Origin: Microtetraspora sp. NBRC 13810
GTDB lineage: Bacteria; Actinomycetota; Actinomycetes; Streptosporangiales; Streptosporangiaceae
Assembly: GCF_030268685.1 (NCBI RefSeq)
Contig: NZ_BSRQ01000002.1
Span: forward strand, 682,001-746,000
Direction: 5' to 3'
Length of the DNA: 64,000 nt
Shown here: positions 53,316-62,189 of the stretch, in pieces
Numbering within the stretch: position 1 is the first letter of the stretch
How the letters are laid out: the number at the start of each line of letters is the position of its first letter
Notes under the pieces: model-generated
Seen by the model: only the letters and a program-made list of their open reading frames with translations
What the model was told of the DNA's origin: nothing
Databases searched by the model: none
Program-made: the position numbers and the translations under genes

Positions 53316-53348
53316 GGTCATGACTCGTTTCATCTTCGTTCATCTTCA
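53316..53348 (+). promoter_or_regulatory. PHO box of pstS
   Basis: Three contiguous 11-base direct repeats GGTCATGACTC, GTTTCATCTTC and GTTCATCTTCA fit the Streptomyces PhoP consensus (G-G/T-T-C-A-Y-Y-Y-R-G/C). They lie about 56 bases before the pstS start, so PhoP activation under phosphate starvation is expected. Confidence 0.75.
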
Positions 53349-53403
53349 CCAAGTTTTCTTTACCCAACGGCTTGGATCTCACTACGGAGAAGGACTACAT
53401 ACC

Positions 53404-54405
53404 GTGACCAGAGGACAGCGCCGCCTGAGCGCGGTGGCGACGACCGCGCTCGTGGTCGTCTTATCTTCGGCGGCCTGCGGTGGCAGCGATGCCGGCGATC
53501 CCAGCGACACGTCCTCGGCCGCACCGGCCGAGAGCGGCGCCGCCGCCCAGCTTTCCGGCGAAGTCAAGGTCGACGGCTCCAGCACCGTCGCCCCCCTCAC
53601 TCAGGCCGCCTCGGAACTGTTCGGCGAGGAGCAGCCCCAGGTCCGGGTGCCGGTCGGCACCTCGGGCACCGGTGGCGGCTTCGAGAAGTTCTGCAACGGC
53701 GAAACCGACGTCTCCAACGCCTCCCGGGCCATCGAGGACGACGAGAAGGCCGCCTGCGCGGCGAAGAGCATCACCTTCTCCGAGCTCACCGTGGCCACCG
53801 ACGCCCTCACCGTGGTCGTGCCCAAGGAGAACACCTGGGCGACCTGCCTCACCACCGACCAGCTCAAGAAGATGTGGGAGCCGGCGGCCGAGGGCAAGGT
53901 CAAGACCTGGAAGGACGTCGACGCCAAGTTCCCGGCCGAGGAGCTGAAGCTCTACGGCCCCGGCACCGACTCCGGCACGTTCGACTACTTCACCGACGCG
54001 ATCAACGGTGAGGAGGGCGCGAGCCGCAAGGACTACAGTCCGAGCGAGAACGACAACGACATCGTCACCGGCGTCTCCGGCGCCAAGGGCGGCCTCGGCT
54101 ACTTCGGCTTCACCTACTTCGAGGAGAACGCCGACAAGCTGACCGCCGTGCAGATCGACTCGGGCAACGGCTGCGTCGCCCCGAGCGTGGAGACGGCCCA
54201 GAACGGCACCTACGCGCCGCTGTCCCGCCCGCTGTTCATTTACCCGTCCACGGCCGCGGTCAAGAAGCCCGAGGTGGCCGCGTTCCTCGACTACTACGTC
54301 GGGAACATCAACGCCATCGCCACGGACGCCCAGTTCATCCCGCTCAACGCCGAGCAGGAGGCCAAGCTCAAGTCCGACTACGAGGCACTGAAGAGCGCTG
54401 GCTGA
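53404..54405 (+). CDS. pstS: Phosphate ABC transporter substrate-binding lipoprotein
   Basis: 333 residues with a lipoprotein signal (lipobox SAAC near residue 24). Phosphate-binding loops DGSSTVAPLT, GTSGTGGGFEKFC and GTDSGTFDYF are characteristic. GTG 53404. The stop overlaps the pstC start by one base (TGATG). First gene of pstSCAB under a PHO box. Confidence 0.96.
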   Translation: MTRGQRRLSAVATTALVVVLSSAACGGSDAGDPSDTSSAAPAESGAAAQLSGEVKVDGSSTVAPLTQAASELFGEEQPQVRVPVGTSGTGGGFEKFCNGETDVSNASRAIEDDEKAACAAKSITFSELTVATDALTVVVPKENTWATCLTTDQLKKMWEPAAEGKVKTWKDVDAKFPAEELKLYGPGTDSGTFDYFTDAINGEEGASRKDYSPSENDNDIVTGVSGAKGGLGYFGFTYFEENADKLTAVQIDSGNGCVAPSVETAQNGTYAPLSRPLFIYPSTAAVKKPEVAAFLDYYVGNINAIATDAQFIPLNAEQEAKLKSDYEALKSAG

Positions 54406-55343
54406 TGGCGACACAGCAACAGCCGACCGCGCGGGGGGCCAAGTCCCTCGCGCGGTCGCGCCCGCGTTACGGGGAGCACATCGTCAAGGCGATCCTGCTG
54501 GTCGCCGCGCTCATCTCGGTGGCCACGACGCTCGGCATCGTGGCGGCGCTGGTGGAGCCCACCATCGAGTTCTTCTCGGAGATCTCGTTCGCCGACTTCT
54601 TCGGCTCCACCACCTGGGGCCCGCTGTTCAGCCCGCCCTACTTCGGGGTGTGGCCGATCATCGTGGCCACCCTGGAGATCACGCTCATCGCCATCGTGGT
54701 CGCCGTGCCGCTCGGCCTGGCCGCCGCCATCTACCTGTCGGAGTACGCGAGCCCGCGGGTCCGCAAGATCTTCAAGCCGGTGCTGGAGGTCCTGGCGGGC
54801 GTGCCCACCGTGGTCTTCGGCTTCTTCGCACTGGTCTTCGTCACCCCGCTGCTGCAGAGCTGGTTCCCGTTCCTGAACCTCGAGGCCAAGAACGCGCTGG
54901 CCGCGGGGCTCCTCGTCGGCGTGATGATCATCCCGATCGTGGCCTCGCTGTCGGAGGACTCGATGGCCGCGGTGCCCAACGGCCTGCGCGAGGGCTCCTA
55001 CGCGCTCGGCGCGTCCAAGATGCTCACCTCGGTGCGGGTCGTGGTGCCGGCCGCCTTCTCCGGCATCGTCGCCGCCATCATCCTGGCGATCTCCCGCGCG
55101 GCGGGCGAGACCATGATCGTGGCGATCGCGGGCGGCTTCCGGTCGGAGTTCACCTTCAACCCGGCCAACGAGATGTCGACGATGGCCGCGTTCATCGCCC
55201 AGGCGGGCTCCGGTGACGCCTCCGCCGGCTCGACCGCGTACAAGACGATCTTCGCCGTCGGTTCGCTGCTGTTCATCATGACCTTCGCCATGAACTGGTT
55301 CAGTGCCCGGTTGGTGCAGAAGTACCGAGAGGTGTACGAGTAA
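54405..55343 (+). CDS. pstC: Phosphate ABC transporter permease PstC
   Basis: 312 residues, six membrane segments; the ATPase-docking loop SMAAVPNGLREGSYALGASK and conserved GVPTVVFGFFAL. Forms the channel with PstA. Coupled by one-base overlaps at both ends. Confidence 0.95.
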   Translation: MATQQQPTARGAKSLARSRPRYGEHIVKAILLVAALISVATTLGIVAALVEPTIEFFSEISFADFFGSTTWGPLFSPPYFGVWPIIVATLEITLIAIVVAVPLGLAAAIYLSEYASPRVRKIFKPVLEVLAGVPTVVFGFFALVFVTPLLQSWFPFLNLEAKNALAAGLLVGVMIIPIVASLSEDSMAAVPNGLREGSYALGASKMLTSVRVVVPAAFSGIVAAIILAISRAAGETMIVAIAGGFRSEFTFNPANEMSTMAAFIAQAGSGDASAGSTAYKTIFAVGSLLFIMTFAMNWFSARLVQKYREVYE

Positions 55344-56233
55344 TGGCCGTTCTCTCGACGCCTCGGTCGGCCGTGCAGCTGGCGGGCAAGGGCCGCCCGC
55401 TGCGCGAGCACCTCTTCCGGATCGCGCTGCTGTCCAGCCTGGTCATCGCGCTGGGCTTCCTGGCGCTGCTGCTCATCTACGTGGTGCAGGAGGGCTGGCC
55501 CAGGATCAGTCCCACGCTGTGGGAGGCCATGCCGTCGATCCGGCGCCCGGAGACGGCGGGCGTCCAGTCCGGCATCGTCGGCACCCTGTGGATCATCGGC
55601 CTCACCGCGCTGATGGCCCTGCCCACCGGCGTCCTGGCGGCGATCTATCTGGAGGAGTACGCCGACAGGACCAAGTGGTACAACAAGATCATCGAGCTGA
55701 ACATCTCCAACCTGGCCGCGGTGCCCTCGATCGTCTACGGCATCCTCGGGCTCGGCATCATCGCCCGCTGGCTGGAGTTCGGCTTCACCGTGATGACCGG
55801 CGCCATGACCGTGTCGCTGCTGGTGCTGCCCATCGTGATCATCTCGGCGCGCGAGGCGATCAGGGCGGTGCCGCCGTCGATCCGCGAGGGGTCACTGGCC
55901 CTGGGCGCCACCCAGTGGCAGACGATCTACCGCCAGGTGCTTCCCTCCGCCATCCCCGGCATCGCCACCGGTTCCATCCTGGCGCTGTCCCGGGCGATCG
56001 GCGAGGCCGCGCCGTTCCTCATGCTGGGCGCGGCGACGCTGGTGCGGTTCAACCCCGAGGGCGTCTGGAGCAGCTTCACCGTGCTGCCCATACAGATCTA
56101 CAGCTTCATCACCCAGTCGCGGGAGGAGTTCCACGTCCTGGCCTCCGCGGCGATCGTGATCCTGCTGGCGATCCTGCTGCTGATGAACTCGATCGCGATC
56201 TGGCTCCGTAACCGCTACCAGAAGCGCTGGTGA
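55343..56233 (+). CDS. pstA: Phosphate ABC transporter permease PstA
   Basis: 296 residues, six membrane segments; [20 protein letters not shown] and docking loop [16 protein letters not shown]. Second half of the phosphate channel. Start overlaps the pstC stop by one base. Confidence 0.95.
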   Translation: MAVLSTPRSAVQLAGKGRPLREHLFRIALLSSLVIALGFLALLLIYVVQEGWPRISPTLWEAMPSIRRPETAGVQSGIVGTLWIIGLTALMALPTGVLAAIYLEEYADRTKWYNKIIELNISNLAAVPSIVYGILGLGIIARWLEFGFTVMTGAMTVSLLVLPIVIISAREAIRAVPPSIREGSLALGATQWQTIYRQVLPSAIPGIATGSILALSRAIGEAAPFLMLGAATLVRFNPEGVWSSFTVLPIQIYSFITQSREEFHVLASAAIVILLAILLLMNSIAIWLRNRYQKRW

Positions 56234-56240
56234 GAGGCAT

Positions 56241-57089
56241 ATGTCCGAGATAGAAATCTCCACGCCCAATGTGAAAGTGCGCGGTCCCGAAGTGCCACGT
56301 AACCTCGAAGCCCTCGACCCGGTGTTCACGGTCAGCGGGCTCAGCGTCTTCTACGGCGACTATGAGGCCGTCCGCGGCGTCGACCTGACCATCGGCAACC
56401 GCGAGATCACCGCCATGATCGGCCCGTCCGGCTGCGGCAAGAGCACGGTGCTGCGCTGCTTCAACCGGATGAACGACCTGATCCCCGGCGCCCGCGCGGC
56501 CGGCAAGATCGCCTTCCACGGCGAAGACCTGTACGGCGACCACGTGGACCCGATCGAGGTCCGCCGCCGCATCGGCATGGTGTTCCAGAAGCCGAACCCC
56601 TTCCCCAAGTCGATCTTCGACAACATCGCCTACGGCCCCCGGGTCAACGGCTTCAAGGGAAAGATGGACGACCTGGTCCAGGAGGCGCTGACCAAGGCCG
56701 CGCTCTGGGACGAGGTCAAGGACAAGCTCAAGCAGAACGCGCTCTCCCTCTCCGGCGGGCAGCAGCAGCGTCTGTGCATCGCCCGCGCGATCGCGGTGAA
56801 GCCCGAGGTCATCCTGATGGACGAGCCCTGCTCGGCCCTCGACCCGATCGCCACCACCAAGATCGAAGACCTGATGCAGGAGCTGACCCGCGACTACACC
56901 ATCGTGATCGTCACCCACAACATGCAGCAGGCCGCCCGTGTCTCCGACCGCACCGCGTTCTTCACCGCCGAGGTGGACGAGGCCGGTGTACGGCACGGCC
57001 GCCTCGTGGAGTTCGACGAGACCAGCCGCATCTTCACCAACCCGAGCGACAAGCGCACCGAGGACTACATCACCGGTCGCTTCGGCTAG
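56241..57089 (+). CDS. pstB: Phosphate ABC transporter ATP-binding protein PstB
   Basis: 282 residues, slightly longer at the N-terminus than usual (about 30 extra). Walker [21 protein letters not shown], signature [15 protein letters not shown], Walker [14 protein letters not shown], and [13 protein letters not shown]. Energises uptake through PstCA. No phoU gene follows, unlike many pst operons. Confidence 0.96.
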   Translation: MSEIEISTPNVKVRGPEVPRNLEALDPVFTVSGLSVFYGDYEAVRGVDLTIGNREITAMIGPSGCGKSTVLRCFNRMNDLIPGARAAGKIAFHGEDLYGDHVDPIEVRRRIGMVFQKPNPFPKSIFDNIAYGPRVNGFKGKMDDLVQEALTKAALWDEVKDKLKQNALSLSGGQQQRLCIARAIAVKPEVILMDEPCSALDPIATTKIEDLMQELTRDYTIVIVTHNMQQAARVSDRTAFFTAEVDEAGVRHGRLVEFDETSRIFTNPSDKRTEDYITGRFG

Positions 57090-57120
57090 ACCGCTCGGCC
57101 CGACCAATTGGAGGACCCGG

Positions 57121-57846
57121 GTGATCCAGCCGCAGACGGCACCCGATGTGGACGGGGACACTCGCACGGCGCCCATGCTGCTGGTAGCCGATCCTGACAC
57201 GACGCTGGTGGGCGCCCTGGCGTCCGCCCTCGAACGCGAAGGCGTCGATGTGGCGGGCGCCTCGGACGGCGCCCAGGGGTTGATCCAGGCCGGCGCGCTC
57301 CGGCCTGACGTCGTCCTGGTCAGCGCGACGCTGACGGTGATCGGCGCCGTCGAGTTCATCAAGGCGGTGCGGGTGTCGCGTACCGTCCCCGTACTGCTCG
57401 GCGTCGGGGACGGGCACGCGGAGCAGGCGGTCCAGGCGCTGGCCGCCGGGGCGACGGCCTGCGTGGCCCGGCCGTACCGGGTGCCCGAGCTGCTGCCGAT
57501 GGTGCAGGCCGCGTTCACCGGCGAGGCCGGGGCACGCAGGGTCCTCGTGGTGGGCGGCGTCGAGCTGGACGTGCACGCCTACCAGGTCAGGGTCGCGGGT
57601 CGCGCGGTGCATCTGCCGCTGCGCGAGTTCGAGCTGCTGCACTACCTGATGCGCAACACCGATCGGACGGTCACCCGCGAGCAGATCATGCGGCACGTGT
57701 GGAACTCCGCGGACACCACCTCGACCAACACGATCGCCGTGCACGTCAAACGGCTCCGCGCCCGCCTCGGCGACGTCGACGACCGCCTCATCCAGACGGT
57801 CCGCGGCGTCGGCTACCGCCTGGTCACGCCCCCGACACCGGTGTGA
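57121..57846 (+). CDS. OmpR/PhoB-type regulator with degenerate receiver
   Basis: 241 residues from GTG 57121 (GGAGG at 6 bases). The C-terminal winged helix is standard (LPLREFELLHYLMRNTDRTV, RLGDVDDRLIQTVRGVGYRL). The N-terminal receiver lacks the usual chemistry: the phospho-acceptor Asp is Ser68 (DVVLVSATL), the acidic pair is changed to ADPD, and the conserved Lys is Arg117 (ARPYR). It probably works without phosphorylation. No histidine kinase is adjacent. Its place right after pstSCAB suggests it tunes phosphate uptake. Confidence 0.88.
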   Translation: MIQPQTAPDVDGDTRTAPMLLVADPDTTLVGALASALEREGVDVAGASDGAQGLIQAGALRPDVVLVSATLTVIGAVEFIKAVRVSRTVPVLLGVGDGHAEQAVQALAAGATACVARPYRVPELLPMVQAAFTGEAGARRVLVVGGVELDVHAYQVRVAGRAVHLPLREFELLHYLMRNTDRTVTREQIMRHVWNSADTTSTNTIAVHVKRLRARLGDVDDRLIQTVRGVGYRLVTPPTPV

Positions 57847-57850
57847 CCCG

Positions 57851-57883
57851 CCCGGGGCCGGGCCGCGACCGGCCGGCCCCGGG
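57851..57883 (+). terminator. Hairpin terminator of the pst-regulator operon
   Basis: Perfect 11-bp stem CCCGGGGCCGG/CCGGCCCCGGG starting 4 bases after the stop codon. Confidence 0.75.
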
Positions 57884-58027
57884 CCAGCACTCCTGGCCTT
57901 TCGGCCGAGATTTCCCGGGCTGGCATCCCTGGACTTTCGGCCGAGGTTCCCCGGGCCAGCACTCCTGGCCTTTCGGCCGAGGTTCCCCGGGCCGACATCC
58001 CTGGACTTTCGGCCGAGGTTTTCCGCC
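57884..58027. repeat. Four 36-bp tandem repeats in ABAB order
   Basis: Units at 57884, 57920, 57956 and 57992 share TTTCGGCCGAG and C-C-G-G-G ends. Units 1 and 3 carry CAGCACTCCTGGCC, units 2 and 4 carry ACATCCCTGGAC or GCATCCCTGGAC, so the true period is 72 bp. They fill the gap between the pst-regulator terminator and the sensor kinase gene. Confidence 0.9.
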
Positions 58028-58051
58028 GCGCGCGTTCCTAACATCGGGGGC

Positions 58052-59890
58052 ATGACCGTCACCGGGGCCGACCGCCCGCCGCCGCGACAGGCATGGGAAG
58101 ATCCGCTGCCCGGCGTGCGCACGTGGCCGGCCGACCCGCACCCCTGGCTCGGCCCGGCCTGCCTGTCCGTGTGTGCCGTGGCCGCGGCACTGGCGGCGGT
58201 CGCCGGGCCGTGGTGGTCCGCGCTCGCCGTACCGGCCGCGTTCGTGGCGGGCCGCCGGACCCGCCGGGCCCGCCCCGCCCTGCTCGTCTTCGCCTCGCTG
58301 GTCTCGCTGGGAGTCGTGGTGGCATCCGTGCTGCCCGCGTGGGGTGGGCCGGGGTTGCGGCTGGCGAGCGTGACGGCGTTCGCGGGGGTGCTGCCGTGGC
58401 TGGCCGGCCGGTTCGCCCGGCAGTACCAGGAGCTGGTGTGGGCGGGCTGGGAGCGGGCCGATCGGCTGGCCCGCGAACACCGTCTCCTCGCCGACCAGGT
58501 ACGGCTCCGCGAACGGGCCAGAATCGCCCAGGATGTACACGACTCGCTCGGCCACGACCTCAGCCTGATCGCCCTGCGCGCCGGAGCGCTCAAGATGGCC
58601 CCCGGCCTCGACGACCGGCACCGCGAGGCCGCCGCCGACATCCGCTCCGCCGCGGCCACCGCCGTGGACCGCCTCGCCGCGGCGATCGGCCTCCTCCGCG
58701 ACGGCCTCCCCCTCACCACCCCCGACCCCGCCCCGCCGATCGCCGCCCTGGTCGAACGAGCCGCCAGATGGGGAATCCAGGCACACCTGGACACCGACGG
58801 CAAACCCCTCGCCATACCGCACACCGTCGAACGAACCGCGTACCACGTCGTCCAGGAAGCCCTCACCAACGTCGCCAAACACGCCCCACACCCCACCGCC
58901 CACATCCACCTCCACCACACCCCCACCCAAACCACCCTCAGCATCCGCAGCCCGCTCTCCCCCAGCGGGCCTGACCGCCGGACAACGACCAGCGGGACTG
59001 ACCGCCGGGAAACGACCGGCGGGCGCGGGCTCCCCGGCCTCGAAGAGCGCGTCCGGCGAGCGGGCGGCCGCTTCGAGTACGGCAGGCGAGACGACACCTT
59101 CACCCTCGTCGCCCACCTCCCGCACGCAGTCCCACCCCACTTGGCAGCACCTTCCCCACAAGCCACCTCAGACCAATCCCCTCCGAGCGCCAGCCGGTCC
59201 GGTCCACAGGTCGACTCCCTTCCGAGCGCCAGCCCGTCCCACCCACAGGCCGACACCCACCCGAGCCTCAACCCACCCCACCCACAGGCCAACACCCACC
59301 CGAGCGCCAACCCACCCCACCCACAGGCCGACACCCGCTCGAAGGTCGGCCGGTTCCATTCACAGGTCGATCGGGGCATCCCGTCGGCGTGGTGGGTCCG
59401 GCGATCGGCAGGGAGCCGTCCCCGGGTCGGCAGGCTTCTTGCCGGGGCGGTGGTGCCGCCGCTGGTGGCCTTCGCCGTACTTGCCGCCGCGTTGAAGGGC
59501 TGGGACGTCTTCCTCGTCTCGCGATCGGTACTCGACCCCGCGGACTTCGCCCGGCTCCGGCCAGGCCAGGACCGCGCCCAGATCGCCCGCCTCCTCCCCG
59601 CCCGCGAGCTACCCGACCCTCCCGAACACGCTTCCCCACCCGCCCCCGGCACCACCTGCGAGTACTACGCGGCGACCGCCAACCCCCTCGGCAACCGGTA
59701 CGGCGACGCCTACACCCTCTGCTTCCGCGGCCCCACCCTGCTGACCGCCGTCCCTCCCCCCACGCCCACCACCGGCTCCCTGTCCCCGGCCTCCGACTCC
59801 ACCACCGAGGCCCCACCCGCCATGCCCACCACCACCGCCGACCCCCCACGCACGGCGGTCGCCGCCACCGACAGCCGGGACGCGGGATGA
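58052..59890 (+). CDS. NarL-type sensor histidine kinase fused to a second membrane/extracytoplasmic module
   Basis: 612 residues. Residues 1-130 hold about four membrane segments; the HisKA_3 H-box ERARIAQDVHDSLGHDL is near 165; the ATPase domain has EALTNVAKHA and GRGLPGLEERV (to about 365). Beyond the normal end, a Pro/His-rich repeat (H-P-Q-A-D/N-T-x units, about 390-440), a further membrane segment (AVVPPLVAFAVLAAAL) and an outer domain with two Cys (TTCEYYAATANP, YTLCFRGP) follow. That extra part resembles a separate small membrane protein. Partner regulator at 59964. Confidence 0.85.
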   Translation: MTVTGADRPPPRQAWEDPLPGVRTWPADPHPWLGPACLSVCAVAAALAAVAGPWWSALAVPAAFVAGRRTRRARPALLVFASLVSLGVVVASVLPAWGGPGLRLASVTAFAGVLPWLAGRFARQYQELVWAGWERADRLAREHRLLADQVRLRERARIAQDVHDSLGHDLSLIALRAGALKMAPGLDDRHREAAADIRSAAATAVDRLAAAIGLLRDGLPLTTPDPAPPIAALVERAARWGIQAHLDTDGKPLAIPHTVERTAYHVVQEALTNVAKHAPHPTAHIHLHHTPTQTTLSIRSPLSPSGPDRRTTTSGTDRRETTGGRGLPGLEERVRRAGGRFEYGRRDDTFTLVAHLPHAVPPHLAAPSPQATSDQSPPSASRSGPQVDSLPSASPSHPQADTHPSLNPPHPQANTHPSANPPHPQADTRSKVGRFHSQVDRGIPSAWWVRRSAGSRPRVGRLLAGAVVPPLVAFAVLAAALKGWDVFLVSRSVLDPADFARLRPGQDRAQIARLLPARELPDPPEHASPPAPGTTCEYYAATANPLGNRYGDAYTLCFRGPTLLTAVPPPTPTTGSLSPASDSTTEAPPAMPTTTADPPRTAVAATDSRDAG

Positions 59891-59963
59891 TCCGCACAGC
59901 CGCCCTCCCGACTGCCGCCCTCCCGCGCACGGCGGCCGGTGTTGCCGGCGGGCGGGAGGCGGC

Positions 59964-60629
59964 ATGATCCGCGTGGTGCTCGCCGACGACGAGGTCATGA
60001 TCCGGGCAGGGGTACGTGCCGTCCTGGCCGTGGATCCGGAGATCGAGGTCGTGGCCGAGGCCGGGGACGGTCGTACCGCGATCGACCTCGTGCAGCGGTT
60101 CCGGCCCGACGTCGCCGTGCTGGACATCCGGATGCCGGGCACCGACGGCATCCGCGCGATGGCGGAGATCCGCAGGACCGTGCCCGGCACCGGGGTCGTC
60201 GTCCTGACCACCTTCGGCGACGACGACCACATCCTGCGTGCGCTCAGCGGTGGCGCGGGCGGCTTCCTGGTGAAGTCGGGGGAACCCGAGGAACTGATCG
60301 CCGGGGTGCGGGCGGTGGCCGAGGGGGCGGCGTACCTGCCGCCCACGATCGCGGCCCGGGTCATCGCCCACCTGGCGGCGACGGGCGCGGGCGGCGCCAC
60401 CGACCGCCGCGCCGCCGCCAGGCGGCAGGTCGCCACCCTCACCGACCGGGAGCGCGAGGTGCTCGCCCTGCTCACCCTGGGGCTGGCCAACGGCCAGATC
60501 GCCCGGCGCCTCTCGGTCGCGGAAGGGACCGTGAAGGCCCACGTCAGCTCGATCCTGGCCCGGCTGGGCGTACCCAACAGGGCCGCCGCCGCAGTCACCG
60601 CCCACGAGGCCGGCCTCACCACCCCCTGA
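59964..60629 (+). CDS. NarL/LuxR-type response regulator
   Basis: 221 residues. Receiver intact: acidic pair in VLADDE, phospho-acceptor Asp54 (AVLDIRMPG), Lys in FLVKSG. LuxR-type HTH LTDREREVLALLTLGLANGQ and GTVKAHVSSILARLG at the C-terminus. Cognate of the preceding kinase; the target genes are unknown. ATG 59964 begins ATGATCCGC, a sequence also found at 59887. Confidence 0.93.
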   Translation: MIRVVLADDEVMIRAGVRAVLAVDPEIEVVAEAGDGRTAIDLVQRFRPDVAVLDIRMPGTDGIRAMAEIRRTVPGTGVVVLTTFGDDDHILRALSGGAGGFLVKSGEPEELIAGVRAVAEGAAYLPPTIAARVIAHLAATGAGGATDRRAAARRQVATLTDREREVLALLTLGLANGQIARRLSVAEGTVKAHVSSILARLGVPNRAAAAVTAHEAGLTTP

Positions 60630-60774
60630 CCACCCGCCCAGCCGTTGACGTTAACCGTGGAGACGCACGCCGACCCGTTCCACCGTTCCCCAGAGACACG
60701 GTCACCGCCGTCCAGCACGCGCTGTACATCAGCACACGCCGCACCTCGGGCACGCGAGACACCTCCGCACCCGC

Positions 60775-60935
60775 CGGACCGGTCAGCGGTGTCGTCCGGC
60801 GGCAGAGTCCAGGCGGCGGCGAGGTCGACGGCCGGATCACCGGCGAACAGGCCGCCGAAGTCGATTACGCCGCAGATGGTGCCGTCCGCGCGATGGCGTC
60901 GTCTTCGCTGAGATCAAGTCCGTGGACGTTCGCCG
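60775..60935 (-). pseudogene. Relic of an aminoglycoside-phosphotransferase-like gene
   Basis: On the minus strand, from 60886 leftward, the frame reads DGTICGVIDFGGLFAGDPAV then DLAAAWTLPPDD, closely matching the metal-binding region of APH-type kinases (GVIDFGG-x-GDPA-DLA-AW). To its right VHGLDLSEDD resembles the H-G-D loop, but in another frame, so at least one frameshift is present. No start, no complete catalytic loop and no C-terminus remain. The rest of the 60630-60913 gap holds no gene. Confidence 0.5.
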
Positions 60936-61252
60936 ACGGGCGGCAGTTGGCCCTCTGACTGCGCTGGGGAGCCGGGGTCGGTGTTGGCGAGCAGGGTCAG
61001 ACTGGTGACGAGGCCGGCGGCCTCGGGGGAGGCCAACCGGTAGCGGACGACGCGTCCGAAACGGTGGGAGGTCACCAGTCCGGCCGAACGCAGTACGGCC
61101 AGATGGTTCGACATGTTCGGCTGGGTGACGCCCATGCGGTCGGTCAACTCGCCCACGGACGCGTCTCCCTCGGCAAGCGTCTGCAGCACGGCGAGCCGAA
61201 CCGTGCAGCTCAACGCACGCCCGATCGCGGAGAGCCGGTCATTGCTATCCAT
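60914..61252 (-). CDS. ArsR-family winged-helix regulator
   Basis: 112 residues: RLSAIGRALSCTVRLAVLQTL, GDASVGELTDRMGVTQPNMSNHL split as helices 3-4, and the wing SHRFGRVVRYRLA. No Cys pair for metal sensing, so a non-metal ligand or redox cue is more likely. Divergent from the short-chain dehydrogenase gene, which it probably represses. Confidence 0.9.
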   Translation of the reverse strand: MDSNDRLSAIGRALSCTVRLAVLQTLAEGDASVGELTDRMGVTQPNMSNHLAVLRSAGLVTSHRFGRVVRYRLASPEAAGLVTSLTLLANTDPGSPAQSEGQLPPVGERPRT

Positions 61253-61276
61253 CAGCGTCCGATGATACCTTCCGCT

Positions 61277-61300
61277 ACATATCAGTGGTCAGTGATGTAT
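61277..61300. promoter_or_regulatory. Imperfect palindrome between arsR and the SDR gene
   Basis: ACATATCA (61277-61284) and TGATGTAT (61293-61300) pair at 6 of 8 positions around an 8-base centre. Located midway between the divergent starts, as expected for an ArsR operator; binding is inferred. Confidence 0.45.
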
Positions 61301-61318
61301 CTGTACGGAAGGCAGATC

Positions 61319-62086
61319 ATGGTCAGGAATGCCGTCGTCACAGGTGCCGGCAAGGGCATCGGGCTGGCCATCGTCACCGCGTTACGCGACGAGGGATACC
61401 GGGTCGTGGCGGGAGCACGGACGATCAGCTCCGAGCTCATGGAGGTCACCCCGTTCGCCGTCCCCGTGGACCTCGGCACTCCCGGCGGACCCCGTCACCT
61501 CATCGACACGGCCATGGCCGAACTCGGCGGTATCGACCTGCTGGTCAACAACGTCGCCGGCACCACCGGCCCCCACCCGGGAGGGTTCCTGTCCGTCTCC
61601 GACGACGACTGGCGGCACGCCCTCGACCTGACCCTGTTCAGTGCCGTACGAGCCAGCAGGGCCGCGCTGCCCAGCATCGTCGAGCGCAAGGGCCACATCA
61701 TCAACATCGGTTCGATCAACGCCCGCCGCCCGGCGGCCCATCTGGTGGACATCTCCGCCGCCAAAGCGGCCCTGGCCAGCCTGGGCAAGGCCCTCGCCGA
61801 GGAGTTCGGCCCCCAGGGTGTCAGGGTCAACACCATCTCGCCCGGACCAGTGCGTACCGCGGTGTGGACCGAACCGGGCAGCACCGGGGACGCGCTCGCG
61901 AAGAAGGCCGGCATCTCGCGCGAAGAGCTGCTTGACTCCCTGCCCGCCACCCTCGGGATGTCCACCGGGCACATCACCGAACCGGCGGAGATCGCTGCCC
62001 TGGTCGTGTTCGTGGCCTCAGGGAAGGCTCCCAACATCAACGGTTCCGACCTCGTCATCGACGGCGGCCTGCGCAAAGAGTGGTAG
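61319..62086 (+). CDS. Short-chain dehydrogenase/reductase with Ile for catalytic Tyr
   Basis: 255 residues. NAD(P) motif TGAGKGIG, NNVAG, catalytic Ser132 (INIGS), and the C-terminal SPGPVRT and GSDLVIDGG. The catalytic Tyr expected 13 residues after Ser132 is Ile145 (VDISAAKAAL; codon ATC), while Lys149 remains. Normal SDR proton transfer is therefore doubtful. ATG 61319 has GGAAGG upstream. Controlled probably by the divergent ArsR protein. Confidence 0.85.
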   Translation: MVRNAVVTGAGKGIGLAIVTALRDEGYRVVAGARTISSELMEVTPFAVPVDLGTPGGPRHLIDTAMAELGGIDLLVNNVAGTTGPHPGGFLSVSDDDWRHALDLTLFSAVRASRAALPSIVERKGHIINIGSINARRPAAHLVDISAAKAALASLGKALAEEFGPQGVRVNTISPGPVRTAVWTEPGSTGDALAKKAGISREELLDSLPATLGMSTGHITEPAEIAALVVFVASGKAPNINGSDLVIDGGLRKEW

Positions 62087-62089
62087 GAG

Positions 62090-62158
62090 TCAGGACAGCA
62101 GGCCCCGTTCGAGCGCGGTCATCACCGCCGCCGTACGGTCGGAGACCCCGAGCTTCGC
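62090..62158 (-). pseudogene. Relic: last 22 codons of a LuxR-type HTH
   Basis: The minus strand reads AKLGVSDRTAAVMTALERGL followed by LS and a stop, the usual C-terminal end of a NarL/LuxR regulator. Upstream of it the frame no longer encodes the recognition helix. A fragment left by deletion. Confidence 0.55.
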
Positions 62159-62189
62159 ATGAGGGTGTTGCCCGAGCCGATGCCGGCGC

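Noticed and set aside
57884-58027. CRISPR array
   Set aside because: The four 36-bp units are directly abutting with no unique spacers, and no cas genes are present.
59221-59335. CRISPR-like regular repeats
   Set aside because: The repeats are in frame within a coding sequence and contiguous.
60914-62086. Arsenic resistance locus
   Set aside because: The ArsR-type regulator has no metal-binding Cys pattern and no ars transporter or reductase is nearby.
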